Shown: one piece after another, positions 50,983 to 59,736 of the stretch
How positions within the stretch are numbered: position 1 is the first letter of the stretch
Layout: each line of letters begins with the position of its first letter
Source: Granulicella arctica
Lineage (GTDB): Bacteria; Acidobacteriota; Terriglobia; Terriglobales; Acidobacteriaceae
Direction: 5' to 3'
NCBI RefSeq assembly: GCF_025685605.1
Contig: NZ_JAGTUT010000004.1
Coordinates: 1 to 64,000 of the forward strand
Length of the DNA: 64,000 bases
Made by a program: the position numbers and the translations under genes
The notes under the pieces: generated by a model
Told to the model about the DNA's origin: nothing
Seen by the model: the letters and a program-made list of their open reading frames with translations, nothing else
Databases searched by the model: none

Positions 50983-51750
50983 TCAGGTGAAGCGGGCCAT
51001 TGCGACACTCTGACGAAAGTCTTTTCCTTGCATCTCGACCTGAACGCACATCTCCTGCAGCCGACTTCTCATCCGTTCGCCAATCCGATCTCCAAGTGTC
51101 TCTTCCCGGAGCGCACCACGAATCGGCGTAACCTCCAGGCCACTGCCCAGTGGTCCTGCGTTCGCGTAGTTCGTCGTGATGATCGTGGTTCGGCGGTCGT
51201 TGTAGCGAGTGTTCAGAATCAGGCCTACCGTGTCCCAGACCCACTCACTGGGTTTTGCTGCGCCCAGTTCGTCGAGTACCAGCACTTCTGCCTGGAAGAT
51301 CGGCTCGAGGATGGCGAGCTCTGTGGCTTGTACTTGTTTGTTGTAGCTGTTCTGCACTTGCTTCAAAAGTTCGCGATAGTCGCAGAAGAGTCCAGTTGCT
51401 CCGCGTTCTGTGACGAGCTTTCGAAGAATGCCCGTGGCGAGATGCGTCTTGCCGACCCCGATGGAACCAGTGAGAAGCAGCCCGAGGCCACCGGTATCGA
51501 CCGGGTATCTCTCGACGAAGTCGGTCGCGCGACGATGAGCGGCGGCAATCGTCTTCGTCGCCCCATGGAAGCCGCTCTCAAAATTCTCAAGCGTGCAATG
51601 CTCGTACCGGCGTGGAATCCTGGCTCCTGCGACCAGCCGGTCTGCACGTCGTTGGATACGACAGCTGCAATCCCGCATGAAACGGACGCCGTCAGGGTTC
51701 TCGAATGCCTGCATGCCTGAGCCACCGCAGATGGTACATGAGTCTGCCAT
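50983..51750 (-). CDS. DnaC/IstB-like AAA+ ATPase (helicase loader)
   Basis: A 255-residue protein with an N-terminal zinc knuckle (C5, C8, C28, C30), then AAA+: Walker A LTGSIGVGKTHL (about 95-104), Walker B VLVLDELGA, sensor I TIITTNYANAG. This is the DnaC/DnaI helicase-loader group rather than IstB, because no IS21 transposase is near. Probably loads the replicative helicase, here perhaps for plasmid replication. Confidence 0.87.
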   Translation of the reverse strand: MADSCTICGGSGMQAFENPDGVRFMRDCSCRIQRRADRLVAGARIPRRYEHCTLENFESGFHGATKTIAAAHRRATDFVERYPVDTGGLGLLLTGSIGVGKTHLATGILRKLVTERGATGLFCDYRELLKQVQNSYNKQVQATELAILEPIFQAEVLVLDELGAAKPSEWVWDTVGLILNTRYNDRRTTIITTNYANAGPLGSGLEVTPIRGALREETLGDRIGERMRSRLQEMCVQVEMQGKDFRQSVAMARFT

Positions 51751-51963
51751 AGCGCCAGTATTTCATTCTGAGGCGGCTTTGTGCTCCCTCCTACTTCATA
51801 AAAAATGCAGGATGGAGCCGAGGCTCCGTCCTGGACCGACGAATACTCGTCACCGGTTGCGTCCCAAATGGGATTTGACTCACGATCGAACTCTCTTTGG
51901 GCGAGAGCAGGGTTCGAACCTGGCACATAGTGGAGATTGTGGCGTAGGTTGAACAATACGAGC

Positions 51964-52209
51964 ATGGAGATGCAGCTCAACATCCTTGCTGCTTCCTGTG
52001 ATCTTGGATCGCTTTTGGTCGCGCGAAAAGCTAAGAGGGCTCGATGGAAGGACATGGCGCCCCGGCGGCGAAAAGGAGATGAAAGTACGGCAGTACGCGA
52101 CGGCATGAAGAAGATACTTGCGGATCTAACTAATCGGCAGAAAAGCTCATTGCCAACAGATTGGCAGGAAAGTCTTGATCCCCAATCCAATCCGCCCTTC
52201 TTGTTCTGA
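51964..52209 (+). CDS. Small basic hypothetical protein (doubtful)
   Basis: An ORF of 81 residues from ATG 51964, highly basic in its first half (ARKAKRARWKDMAPRRRKG). No ribosome site or family. Included because no other gene fills 51.75-52.25 kb. Confidence 0.3.
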   Translation: MEMQLNILAASCDLGSLLVARKAKRARWKDMAPRRRKGDESTAVRDGMKKILADLTNRQKSSLPTDWQESLDPQSNPPFLF

Positions 52210-52247
52210 CGTACACATCATGTCGTGCATTTTCAAGTGGCCCAAAG

Positions 52248-54305
52248 ATGACAGGGCTCAAATCCTTCTTTCGGCTGCGACACATCGGCAGCTCGATCAC
52301 GGCAGGTACCTCAGTGGAAAACGAGATAGCTCAAGACCTGCGGCTTTCGTTGGACCGTGACGAGATACACCCCTACTTCCAACCACAAGTAAGTCTCCAA
52401 ACTGGCACGCTAATAGGTTTCGAAGTTCTTGCTCGCTGGCATCATCCTCTTCGTGGGGTCATTCTTCCTTCAGCGTTTATAGCAGTTGCCGAGGACCAGA
52501 ATCTTATCGGGCGTTTGACCAGAAGTATTCTCTGCAATGCATTTACAGCAATATCCTCGATCCCTGGCAGCTTGCGATTAGCTGTGAACCTGTCTTCCTC
52601 GCAGCTCCGCGATCCAGCCTTTCCCGAGGAGCTTCTTCGTATCGCCGATGTGCATGGATTTGCTTTACAGCGCCTTACGATCGAACTGACCGAAAGCGCC
52701 CTGCTCGAGAAGCCGGAACTCGCTCTTTCAATCGCCGTTGATCTCAAACGTCTCGGAGTCAGATTGGCTCTTGATGATTTTGGTACTGGCTTCTCCAGCC
52801 TCACCAGTCTGCAAACACTGCCTTTTGACGAATTGAAAGTGGATCAGAGCTTTGTCCGTTCGATGCTCTTGCGCCGTGAGTGCAGGAAGATTGTGGCGGC
52901 TGTTGTTGGCCTGGGACGCACCCTCAATTTAGTGACAGTTGGAGAAGGCATCGAAAATTACGAGCAGGCTGACATGCTCCTGTGTCTTGGCTGCGAGCTT
53001 GGCCAAGGCTTTCTTTATGGAGAAGCTGTACCCGGGATGGAACTGGCTACGACCATTGAAAGCCTCGAGATTCCGGCTCTCGCAAATCGACAGATGCCCT
53101 TTGAGGAGAGCAACGTATCCATCTCTCTCGAAGCTCTCCCGTCGCAGCGGCTCGCTCAGTTTAATGCCATTTACGACGGGGCGCCAGTAGGATTGTGTTT
53201 TCTGGACTGTAACTTGAGATACGTCAACATCAACCGGCGTCTGGCTGAAATGAATGGCATTCCCGTTCGCTCTCATCTCGGTCGCACCGTAGCTGAGGTG
53301 GTCCCGCATATCTTTAGTGAGGCGCAGCCCTATCTGTTGCGTACTCTCCAGGGCGAAGTAATTTCCGGAGTAGAACTGAAGAAGCCAGATCCAAGTGCTT
53401 GCGGCGAGTGGAGAACGATTCTCACCTCCTATCAGCCCGCCCGCGACGAGGCGGGCGAAGTCGTGGGAGTTTCGATTGCGGTCATCGACATCACGGAGAG
53501 GAAGCGCTCAGATCAGGCTTTGCAGGAAAGTGAAGATCACTACCGCAACATGGTCGACCTTAATCCTCATATACCGTGGACCATGAGCCCAAACGGCGAG
53601 AATACGGAGATAAGTCCCCGCTGGGAAGAATTGACAGGATTCTCGCCGGAACGCACAAACCACCTTGGTTGGCTTACCGGGGTCATTCCGGCTGACTTAG
53701 AGTTGACCACGCACGTGGTAGAAGACTGTCTACGAAGCGGCGCTCGCATCGACCTTGAGTATCGCGTGCTTAGCAGCAATGGGCTCTGTCACTGGATGCG
53801 GTCCCGAGGTGCGCCTTTGCGGAACGCTGCAGGGGACATCATGCGGTGGTATGGCAGTGTCGAACAGGTCGACGATCGGAAGAAAGCAGAAGAAGATCTG
53901 CGTGCCAGTGAAGCTCGATTACAAGCAGTCATAGATGCGATTCCCATTGGCATCGTGATCGCCGTAGCACCGACCGGTTGCATCGTCAGCAGAAATCCAG
54001 AGGCGGAGAAGATCCTCGAGCAGACGATTCACTTCTCAGCCATCTCAGATTATTCAGAGCGTGTTTCCTATAGCAGGAACGGACGTAGACTCGAAACGGC
54101 TGATTTCCCTCTGGCTCGCGCGATCCAGCAAGGTCTCACAACGGAGCCTTTCACGGTGTTCTACGATCCAGGACGAGGAGAGGAGAAATGGATCAGCCTC
54201 ACCGGGGCTCCAATCTGTGATAAGGAAGGCAAAATCACCGGTGCGGTCGCCACAATCCAGGAACTCACGTGTGATCCTAGAAGCGGAACTCTCGGTTCAG
54301 CTTGA
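52248..54305 (+). CDS. EAL-PAS multidomain protein, probably truncated at the C-terminus
   Basis: A 685-residue protein with an unusual order: an N-terminal EAL domain (EVLARW in place of EALxRW; LDDFGTGFSS; EGIENYEQADML), then three PAS domains (about 300-415, 425-545 and 555-670). EAL enzymes hydrolyse c-di-GMP. No output domain follows the last PAS. After the frame ends, another frame at once reads ILEAELSVQLEERKQFSAF, a typical linker to a further domain, so a frameshift seems to have cut it off. Confidence 0.85.
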   Translation: MTGLKSFFRLRHIGSSITAGTSVENEIAQDLRLSLDRDEIHPYFQPQVSLQTGTLIGFEVLARWHHPLRGVILPSAFIAVAEDQNLIGRLTRSILCNAFTAISSIPGSLRLAVNLSSSQLRDPAFPEELLRIADVHGFALQRLTIELTESALLEKPELALSIAVDLKRLGVRLALDDFGTGFSSLTSLQTLPFDELKVDQSFVRSMLLRRECRKIVAAVVGLGRTLNLVTVGEGIENYEQADMLLCLGCELGQGFLYGEAVPGMELATTIESLEIPALANRQMPFEESNVSISLEALPSQRLAQFNAIYDGAPVGLCFLDCNLRYVNINRRLAEMNGIPVRSHLGRTVAEVVPHIFSEAQPYLLRTLQGEVISGVELKKPDPSACGEWRTILTSYQPARDEAGEVVGVSIAVIDITERKRSDQALQESEDHYRNMVDLNPHIPWTMSPNGENTEISPRWEELTGFSPERTNHLGWLTGVIPADLELTTHVVEDCLRSGARIDLEYRVLSSNGLCHWMRSRGAPLRNAAGDIMRWYGSVEQVDDRKKAEEDLRASEARLQAVIDAIPIGIVIAVAPTGCIVSRNPEAEKILEQTIHFSAISDYSERVSYSRNGRRLETADFPLARAIQQGLTTEPFTVFYDPGRGEEKWISLTGAPICDKEGKITGAVATIQELTCDPRSGTLGSA

Positions 54306-54513
54306 AGAACGCAAGCAATTTTCTGCCTTCCGCTTTCTCGAGCGACTCATAGGCACACGTTGCGCACAAACTATCCTAAGAACTCTGACTTAATCTCGTT
54401 TCTCAGAGAAGAGAATTTCCAGGTTGTCTGTATCCTTAACATTCTAAGGGGTAAGGACTGTATTCCGATCCCCGTCTTAAATCCAAGAAGCGACGCGAAA
54501 GATAGAGGACAGA

Positions 54514-55053
54514 GTGCCAGATAAGCCTGTTATGAGAACCATAGAGTTGCTTGAAGATTGGCAGCGGAAATGCCGAATAAAGCAAAGAGCCCACAACGTT
54601 GAGGCAGGAAGTCTGGTTCGAAGGAATCGACTGATTGGTATTCCGGCAGTGGTACTCTCCGCTGCACTTGGGTCAGGCTTGCTGGGCGCAACACAAACAT
54701 TGTTAGGTGGTCGCCTGCGAATTTTCGCAGGTATTGCCGGAATAGCTGCCGCAATATTGACCGCGATCCAGATGTCTGCAAACAATTATGGAGCTGCCGA
54801 GCGGCATAGAAGCGCGGGCGCTCACTTCGACTCTCTCTCGCGGGAGATCGAGCAATCTCTGGCAATATGCCCGGTGTCCGAAGACATCCCGTTGCAAACC
54901 CTTGAAACGATCCGCAAGGAACTTGATTCTCTTTCTGAAAGGGCACCTGCCCTCGCACTGGAACTCTTGGAGGAGCGTCGTTCAGCGTCTGTCTCAGAGG
55001 CGAGTCGCGGCCGCCGCTTTGAAGACTCTCCATATAATACGATCACTTCGTAG
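54514..55053 (+). CDS. SLATT-domain two-TM membrane protein
   Basis: A 179-residue protein (GTG 54514 or ATG 54532). Layout: an N-terminal amphipathic helix (TIELLEDWQRKCRIKQRAHN), two closely spaced membrane helices (LIGIPAVVLSAALGSGLL; IFAGIAGIAAAILTAIQM), then a long helical C-terminus (RHRSAGAHFDSLSREIEQSL). This is the SLATT plan; such proteins are predicted membrane-perforating effectors of nucleotide-signalling defence systems. No CD-NTase or SLOG gene is adjacent, but c-di-GMP-type genes flank it on both sides. Confidence 0.75.
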   Translation: MPDKPVMRTIELLEDWQRKCRIKQRAHNVEAGSLVRRNRLIGIPAVVLSAALGSGLLGATQTLLGGRLRIFAGIAGIAAAILTAIQMSANNYGAAERHRSAGAHFDSLSREIEQSLAICPVSEDIPLQTLETIRKELDSLSERAPALALELLEERRSASVSEASRGRRFEDSPYNTITS

Positions 55054-55343
55054 TATGCGATCGCTGTTCAAGTTGCTTGGGACCGCGTTCTTCTGGCGCC
55101 GCTGAATGCAGTCGTTCTGAACTAAAAGCCTCTTAGAAGGGTTTGTGAAAAATCTGATAACAAGCCTGCTATTCAGAATCCGCTGGGCACTCTGAGGCGT
55201 AATGATCAGTAGCAAAGACGATGACAGAAGTTGCGCTGTAAATCGAATTTGATGCTGGCTGGATAGTACGTACTACCAGAGTTTTCCTCCGGAACCAAAC
55301 TCCCTGTTATGCCTAGAAAACAAATTTGTACTGTCCCACCTCA

Positions 55344-56522
55344 ATGAATGGAGAAATTCTGATTCTTGTGTTGATCGCTGTGCTTCTCTTTTGCGGGAGC
55401 GCCGGTATGACTGCCGCGCGGTTGCACCTTCGGGGACTCAGGGGTCTGGGATGGCTCAGCCTTTCCTTATCGTTGGGTGGCCTGGGGGTCGTTTTTCTCC
55501 TCCAGCCTCACCGCATGCCGCCGCAGACTTCTGTGCTCTTTGCCGAATTATGTATTCTGCTCGCCTTGGTCTTGCTGCACGTCGGTGTCCTTGAGCTCGC
55601 GGCAAGTTCCTCACTGATACCAATATTTGGCATTGCGCTTCTCGCCCTTCTCGTCGGTAGCGATCTTTACCGGCTCTACGGCGGCGCCGGCACTCGCTTT
55701 TGCATTGCGGTTTTCGGCTTGCTCATTGCCGGGCAGCTGATTGAAACGGCTATTCGCTTACTGTCGATCTCACGACATGGTGGACGGCTGCCGGCGCAGT
55801 TTACAGCCTTGGTCCTGCTCGGTGCTGTTGCAACCAATCTAATGCGAAGTGTGAAAGCTATCTTCGGATTGTCATGGGCCCCTAACGTTGCAGTCCAATT
55901 GGAAGAGCTAACTGTCATTGCTTACACAGTCGCCATTCTGGGCGTTGCATTTGGGCTCTTCTGGACCTCCACAACCATGCGAGCCTCGGGGTTCGAACAC
56001 ATGGCGAACACTGATTCGCTGACACGCCTGTTCAATCGGAGGATCTTCCTCTTATGGTGTGAAAAGGAGTGGGTGAGAAGTCAAAAGACAGGCGCGTTCT
56101 TTTCTATTTTGATGATCGACCTGGACCACTTTAAGAGCATCAACGATACGTTCGGCCATCACGCAGGAGACCTGGCCTTGTGTGCTGCCGTTGAGAAGAT
56201 CCAAGACGCGATGCGCGGGATCGACGTGATTGGACGATGGGGAGGGGAAGAGTTCGCGGCGCTCCTCCCGGGCGCCAATCTAGAGGCGGCTCATCTGGTT
56301 GCTGAGCGGGTTCGGCGCAATATTGAAAAGGTATCCTTGCCTCCCGCCCCGAAGGTGGAGACAAGTGAGCGCCACCCTACTGCAAACCTCACTGCATGCG
56401 TTGGCATAGCCACTCACCTGAACGCGTTGGACACGGTACATGCGATGATGCAGCGGGCCGATAAGGCGCTTTATGTGGCGAAGGCAGGTGGTCGTAATCG
56501 GATCGCAGGGGAGGCAGTGTGA
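55344..56522 (+). CDS. Membrane diguanylate cyclase
   Basis: Start taken at ATG 55344 (55326 possible). The N-terminal 200 residues form about seven membrane helices; the GGDEF domain follows (DSLTRLFNRRIF, IDLDHFKSINDTFGHHAGD, WGGEEFAALLPG). GGEEF is a catalytically competent variant. It makes c-di-GMP in response to an unknown membrane signal. Confidence 0.9.
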   Translation: MNGEILILVLIAVLLFCGSAGMTAARLHLRGLRGLGWLSLSLSLGGLGVVFLLQPHRMPPQTSVLFAELCILLALVLLHVGVLELAASSSLIPIFGIALLALLVGSDLYRLYGGAGTRFCIAVFGLLIAGQLIETAIRLLSISRHGGRLPAQFTALVLLGAVATNLMRSVKAIFGLSWAPNVAVQLEELTVIAYTVAILGVAFGLFWTSTTMRASGFEHMANTDSLTRLFNRRIFLLWCEKEWVRSQKTGAFFSILMIDLDHFKSINDTFGHHAGDLALCAAVEKIQDAMRGIDVIGRWGGEEFAALLPGANLEAAHLVAERVRRNIEKVSLPPAPKVETSERHPTANLTACVGIATHLNALDTVHAMMQRADKALYVAKAGGRNRIAGEAV

Positions 56523-56842
56523 TTCCCGCGCGCTCAGCGTAATCGCCGCTACCCATAATGTATCTCCCTCTGACTTTCGTTCGGCGATCTATAGTGCCAT
56601 GAAAAATGCTCTTGAAAGTGCGGACACTCGGGAGCGCAGGGACTTGAGGCTAAGTGGCACCATCCTGCATACCAACGCGAGCAGTCCCCGAAAAGCCGAT
56701 CTTTTAACCTCATTGAATGATGAGGCGAGAACGCTTATGCCAACAATACAAATTGCCGAGACAAGTTACGAAGACCTATCGCCTCTTAGGAGTGCAAGGT
56801 AACAAGTGGATGGGCGCTTCGCCCACCCACCCAGGCTGACGG
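56523..56842. other. Gap between diguanylate cyclase and ssb
   Basis: A 67-codon ORF (56599-56802, plus strand) exists but has no family and no ribosome site, so it is not called. A short inverted stretch (GGGCGCTTCGCCC, 56813-56825) near the ssb end could be a terminator. Confidence 0.4.
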
Positions 56843-57214
56843 CTACTCGTCGTCGGCTCCGTCGGAAGGATCATCGGCGGCTTCGATCTTCGAGAGCCGC
56901 TTCATGCTGATGGCATGGATCTCAGCGATCCGGTGCTTGAATATGACCCCCTCGACATCTTCCTCGACCTCGCGATACTTGAGCTTGCCTTCGAGGGTGA
57001 TGAGCTGTCCCTTCTGGAGCGTTTTAGCGAACTTCGAAAGATTGCTCCAGGCATAGACGCGATGCCATTCGGTACGGCTCTCGTAGTCGCCCTTGTCGTT
57101 CTTCCAGCTCTCCTGGGTTGCGATGTTGAGGGTGACAAACTCTTTGTTGTTCTGAGCGGTTTTGGCTTCTGCGTTCTGTCCGAGGCGGCCGATGAGGATG
57201 ACTTTGTTGAACAT
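56843..57214 (-). CDS. ssb: Single-stranded DNA-binding protein
   Basis: Start at ATG 57214, 123 residues. OB-fold hallmarks: MFNKVILIGRLGQNAEAK, FVTLNIATQESW, RTEWHRVYAW, KGQLITLEGKLKYR. The acidic tail ends DGADDE without the usual DDIPF tip, so contacts with host replication proteins may be weakened. Plasmids commonly carry such extra SSB genes. Confidence 0.92.
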   Translation of the reverse strand: MFNKVILIGRLGQNAEAKTAQNNKEFVTLNIATQESWKNDKGDYESRTEWHRVYAWSNLSKFAKTLQKGQLITLEGKLKYREVEEDVEGVIFKHRIAEIHAISMKRLSKIEAADDPSDGADDE

Positions 57215-57240
57215 GGTGTTTGGCTCCGTTTCTTCTGGTT

Positions 57241-57261
57241 TGTGCCGCTGTCTGCGGCACA
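57241..57261. repeat. Inverted repeat between ssb and IS110
   Basis: TGTGCCGC-TGTCT-GCGGCACA, 8-bp perfect arms. Only 105 bp separate ssb and the transposase gene. It could be a terminator-like hairpin or part of the non-coding end of the IS. Confidence 0.5.
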
Positions 57262-57319
57262 TGCTTATGTAATGGTCCGCCGCTCGTTACAATGTTTGGC
57301 GAGTTCAGGAGGTAGGGCC

Positions 57320-58309
57320 ATGCGCATCCACACTGTCGGAATCGACATCGCGAAAACTGTCTTTCACCTCGTTGCCGTCGACGAGACGGGCACCGTTGTA
57401 GTCAAGAAGAAGTTCTCTCGACCTCAGCTCCTGGTGTATACGGCAAACCTGAAGGTGGAGGCGATGGGCATGGAGGCCTGTTCAGGCGCACACTTCCTGA
57501 CCCGCGCTCTCATCGCTCAGGGGCACAACGTAAAGCTAATGCCGGCCGAATATGTTCGGCCCTACGTCAAGTCCAACAAGAACGACTTCATCGATGCAGA
57601 GGCGATCGCCGAGGCGGTCCTCCGACCCAACATACGCTTCGTCCCCCTTAAGACAGAGGAACAACTTGATCTGCAGGCGCTTCATCGTGTCCGTGAAAGA
57701 TGGATTGGACGGAAGGTCGCCCTTACGAATCAGCTCAGAGGATTTCTGCTAGAGAGAGGCCTTCCGGTACGGGTCGGATCTGAGTATTTGCGGAAGGCGT
57801 TACCGTCGATCCTCGAAGACGCCGAGAACGGACTAACTCCACGAGCTCGAACTATCCTGTCGACTCTGCGTGAAGAGTGGATGGAGCTGGAGAGCAGAAT
57901 AGACTCCGTCACAGAAGAGATCGGCCGCATCTCCAGATCGAATGAAGGATGCAAACGCCTGATGGGAGTCCCAGGAATAGGCCCCATCATCTCAACGGCT
58001 CTTGTTGCGGCGGTCGGCAATGCCACGGCCTTCAAAAAAGGTCGCGATCTTGCTTCTTGGCTGGGGCTCGTCCCGCGGCAGCATTCCTCAGGAGGCAAAA
58101 CTAAACTGCTGGGTATCAGCAAACGAGGAAATTTCTACATCCGAAAACTGATGGTAGAAGGATTCGCCTCCACTAACCAAAGCTGGAAGATACAAGCAAC
58201 AAAGCTGGTGCTCAGCGATGAGGGGCGACCTGGATCATTCCGTATTGTTCCACCGGTAGAAGAAACGGTACCTTACTGCTATGGTTTCTGTCGCAAGATG
58301 GATTCATAG
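57320..58309 (+). CDS. IS110-family transposase, altered C-terminus
   Basis: AGGAGG precedes the ATG at 57320. The DEDD N-terminal domain (TVGIDIAKTVFHLVAVD, GMEACSGAHFL, NDFIDAEAIAEA) and the helix-hairpin region (LMGVPGIGPIISTALVAAVG, SWLGLVPRQHSSGGKTKLLGISKRG) are present. After YIRKLMVEG the usual ending is replaced by unrelated sequence (NQSWKIQATKLVL...), so the last part of the transposase domain is lost and the element is probably inactive. The YhcG paralogue begins right behind it. Confidence 0.85.
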   Translation: MRIHTVGIDIAKTVFHLVAVDETGTVVVKKKFSRPQLLVYTANLKVEAMGMEACSGAHFLTRALIAQGHNVKLMPAEYVRPYVKSNKNDFIDAEAIAEAVLRPNIRFVPLKTEEQLDLQALHRVRERWIGRKVALTNQLRGFLLERGLPVRVGSEYLRKALPSILEDAENGLTPRARTILSTLREEWMELESRIDSVTEEIGRISRSNEGCKRLMGVPGIGPIISTALVAAVGNATAFKKGRDLASWLGLVPRQHSSGGKTKLLGISKRGNFYIRKLMVEGFASTNQSWKIQATKLVLSDEGRPGSFRIVPPVEETVPYCYGFCRKMDS

Positions 58310-58570
58310 CATGTGCTCGATGCGACGGGGAAGCAGGATCGGCTAGATCTCACCAAGAGAATTCCCTGTAAGCTGGCTCTGATGGGTGAACTTTCTTCAG
58401 TTCGTGGCTCGGTGGAAGCACTTCTTGAGGATGTGCGGGGACTCATCGTTGATGCACAGCGCCAAACCGCTGCTGCCGTAAACGTTGGCCTGACAGCGCT
58501 CTACTGGAGCATCGGCAAACGGATACGCACTGAGGTGCTCCACGACGCTCGTGGTACGTACGGAGAACAG

Positions 58571-58595
58571 ATTGTCGCCATGCTGTCGCGACAAT
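58571..58595. repeat. Palindrome 1 within YhcG gene 2
   Basis: ATTGTCGC-9-GCGACAAT. Shares outer arms and much of the centre with palindrome 2, about 107 bp further on; encodes IVAMLSRQL. Confidence 0.75.
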
Positions 58596-58677
58596 TGGTG
58601 GCGGAGTTTGGGCGCGGATACATGGAGAAAACCCTGCGTCGAGCGATTCAGTTTGCGGACGCGTTCCCCGATGAAGC

Positions 58678-58704
58678 AATTGTCGCCACTTTGTGGCGAC
58701 AATT
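58678..58704. repeat. Palindrome 2 within YhcG gene 2
   Basis: AATTGTCGCCAC-TTT-GTGGCGACAATT, perfect 12-bp arms. It encodes IVATLWRQL and lies at residue about 103, the same position as the different palindrome in YhcG gene 1. Confidence 0.85.
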
Positions 58705-59736
58705 AAGTTGGTCTCACTTTCGAGAACTTCTCCCATTAACTCAACCGTTCCAGCGCGAGTTTTATGCAGAGATGTGTTGTATCGAACGGTGGAGCGTACG
58801 CACCTTGCATGAGCGGATCGGATCAATGCTTTACGAACGTGCCGCTCTCTCGAAACAGCCTCACTCCCTGATTCGTCAGGAACTCGAGACGCTTCGCGAC
58901 AAGGGCGAAGTGACTCCTAATCTCCTCCCAAAGGACCCTTATGTCTTAGACTTCCTGGGATCGTCGAACCGCTTCTCGAACGGGATCTCGAAGAAGCCAT
59001 CCTGCGAGAACTTGAAACGTTTCTTCTGGAGTTGGGAGCAGGCTTCACCTTCGTGGCCCGTCAAAAGCGTATTCAGCTCGACGGTGACGACTTTAAATCG
59101 ATCTCCTGTTCTACAACCGGCGGCTCAAACGGCTGGCGGTCGTCGAGTTGAAGCAGGATAGCTTTAAACCAGAACATAAGGGCCAGATGGAGCTTTACCT
59201 GCGCTGGCTGGCAAGATACGAGCAAGAACCAGGAGAACAGTCTCCTGTAGGCATCATTCTCTGTACTGGCAAGAATACGGAGCAGATAGAACTACTTGAG
59301 TTGGGATCTGCAGGCATCCATGTAGCCGAGTATCTTACCGTTTTGCCGCCTCCAGCGATACTTAGACAAAAGCTCCATGGGGCCATAGAAACAGCGCGCA
59401 TACGTCTCGAAGCCCGAACTGTGCAGAGCGCACGTCCTGAGTAGCGAGACTTTATCTCGGCCTGCGATTCGTTCTGGGCGAAGCTAGAGCCCAACTGGCC
59501 GTGTTAAGAGTCGAACGGAAGTATAGCGGAAATTTGATCGTACACATCGATTTTTGCGTGCCTAGAACACTTTGTGAAGACTTCATTATCTTTACGATTC
59601 TGACAATCCATCTGTATAGCTTCGACGTAGGTGGTTCAAATGAGCGGGTCGATCTTTCATAATTCTTGAATGCTCTTTGCCCTTGGTTCAGGTCGCCCCG
59701 TTCCCGAACAGACGAACTTGCATGGGAGAGCCGCAT

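Larger units (their letters stand above)
58382..59444 (+). pseudogene. YhcG/DUF1016 nuclease gene with two frameshifts
   Basis: Frame 1 (from ATG 58382) encodes the DUF1016 N-terminal domain up to DPYVLDFLG. Near 58960 the homology moves to a second frame (VEPLLERDLEEAILRELETF), and near 59095 to a third (DLLFYNRRLKRLAVVELKQD), which runs to 59444 with the nuclease core E-L-K. Two frameshifts make the protein impossible without recoding. The nuclease residues remain intact, suggesting recent decay. It contains two palindromes (58571-58595, 58678-58704). Confidence 0.85.

Noticed and set aside
51911..51920. GGTTCGAACC resembling a tRNA T-loop
   Set aside because: No acceptor, D-arm or anticodon stem can be drawn around it on either strand; a palindromic decamer alone is not a tRNA.
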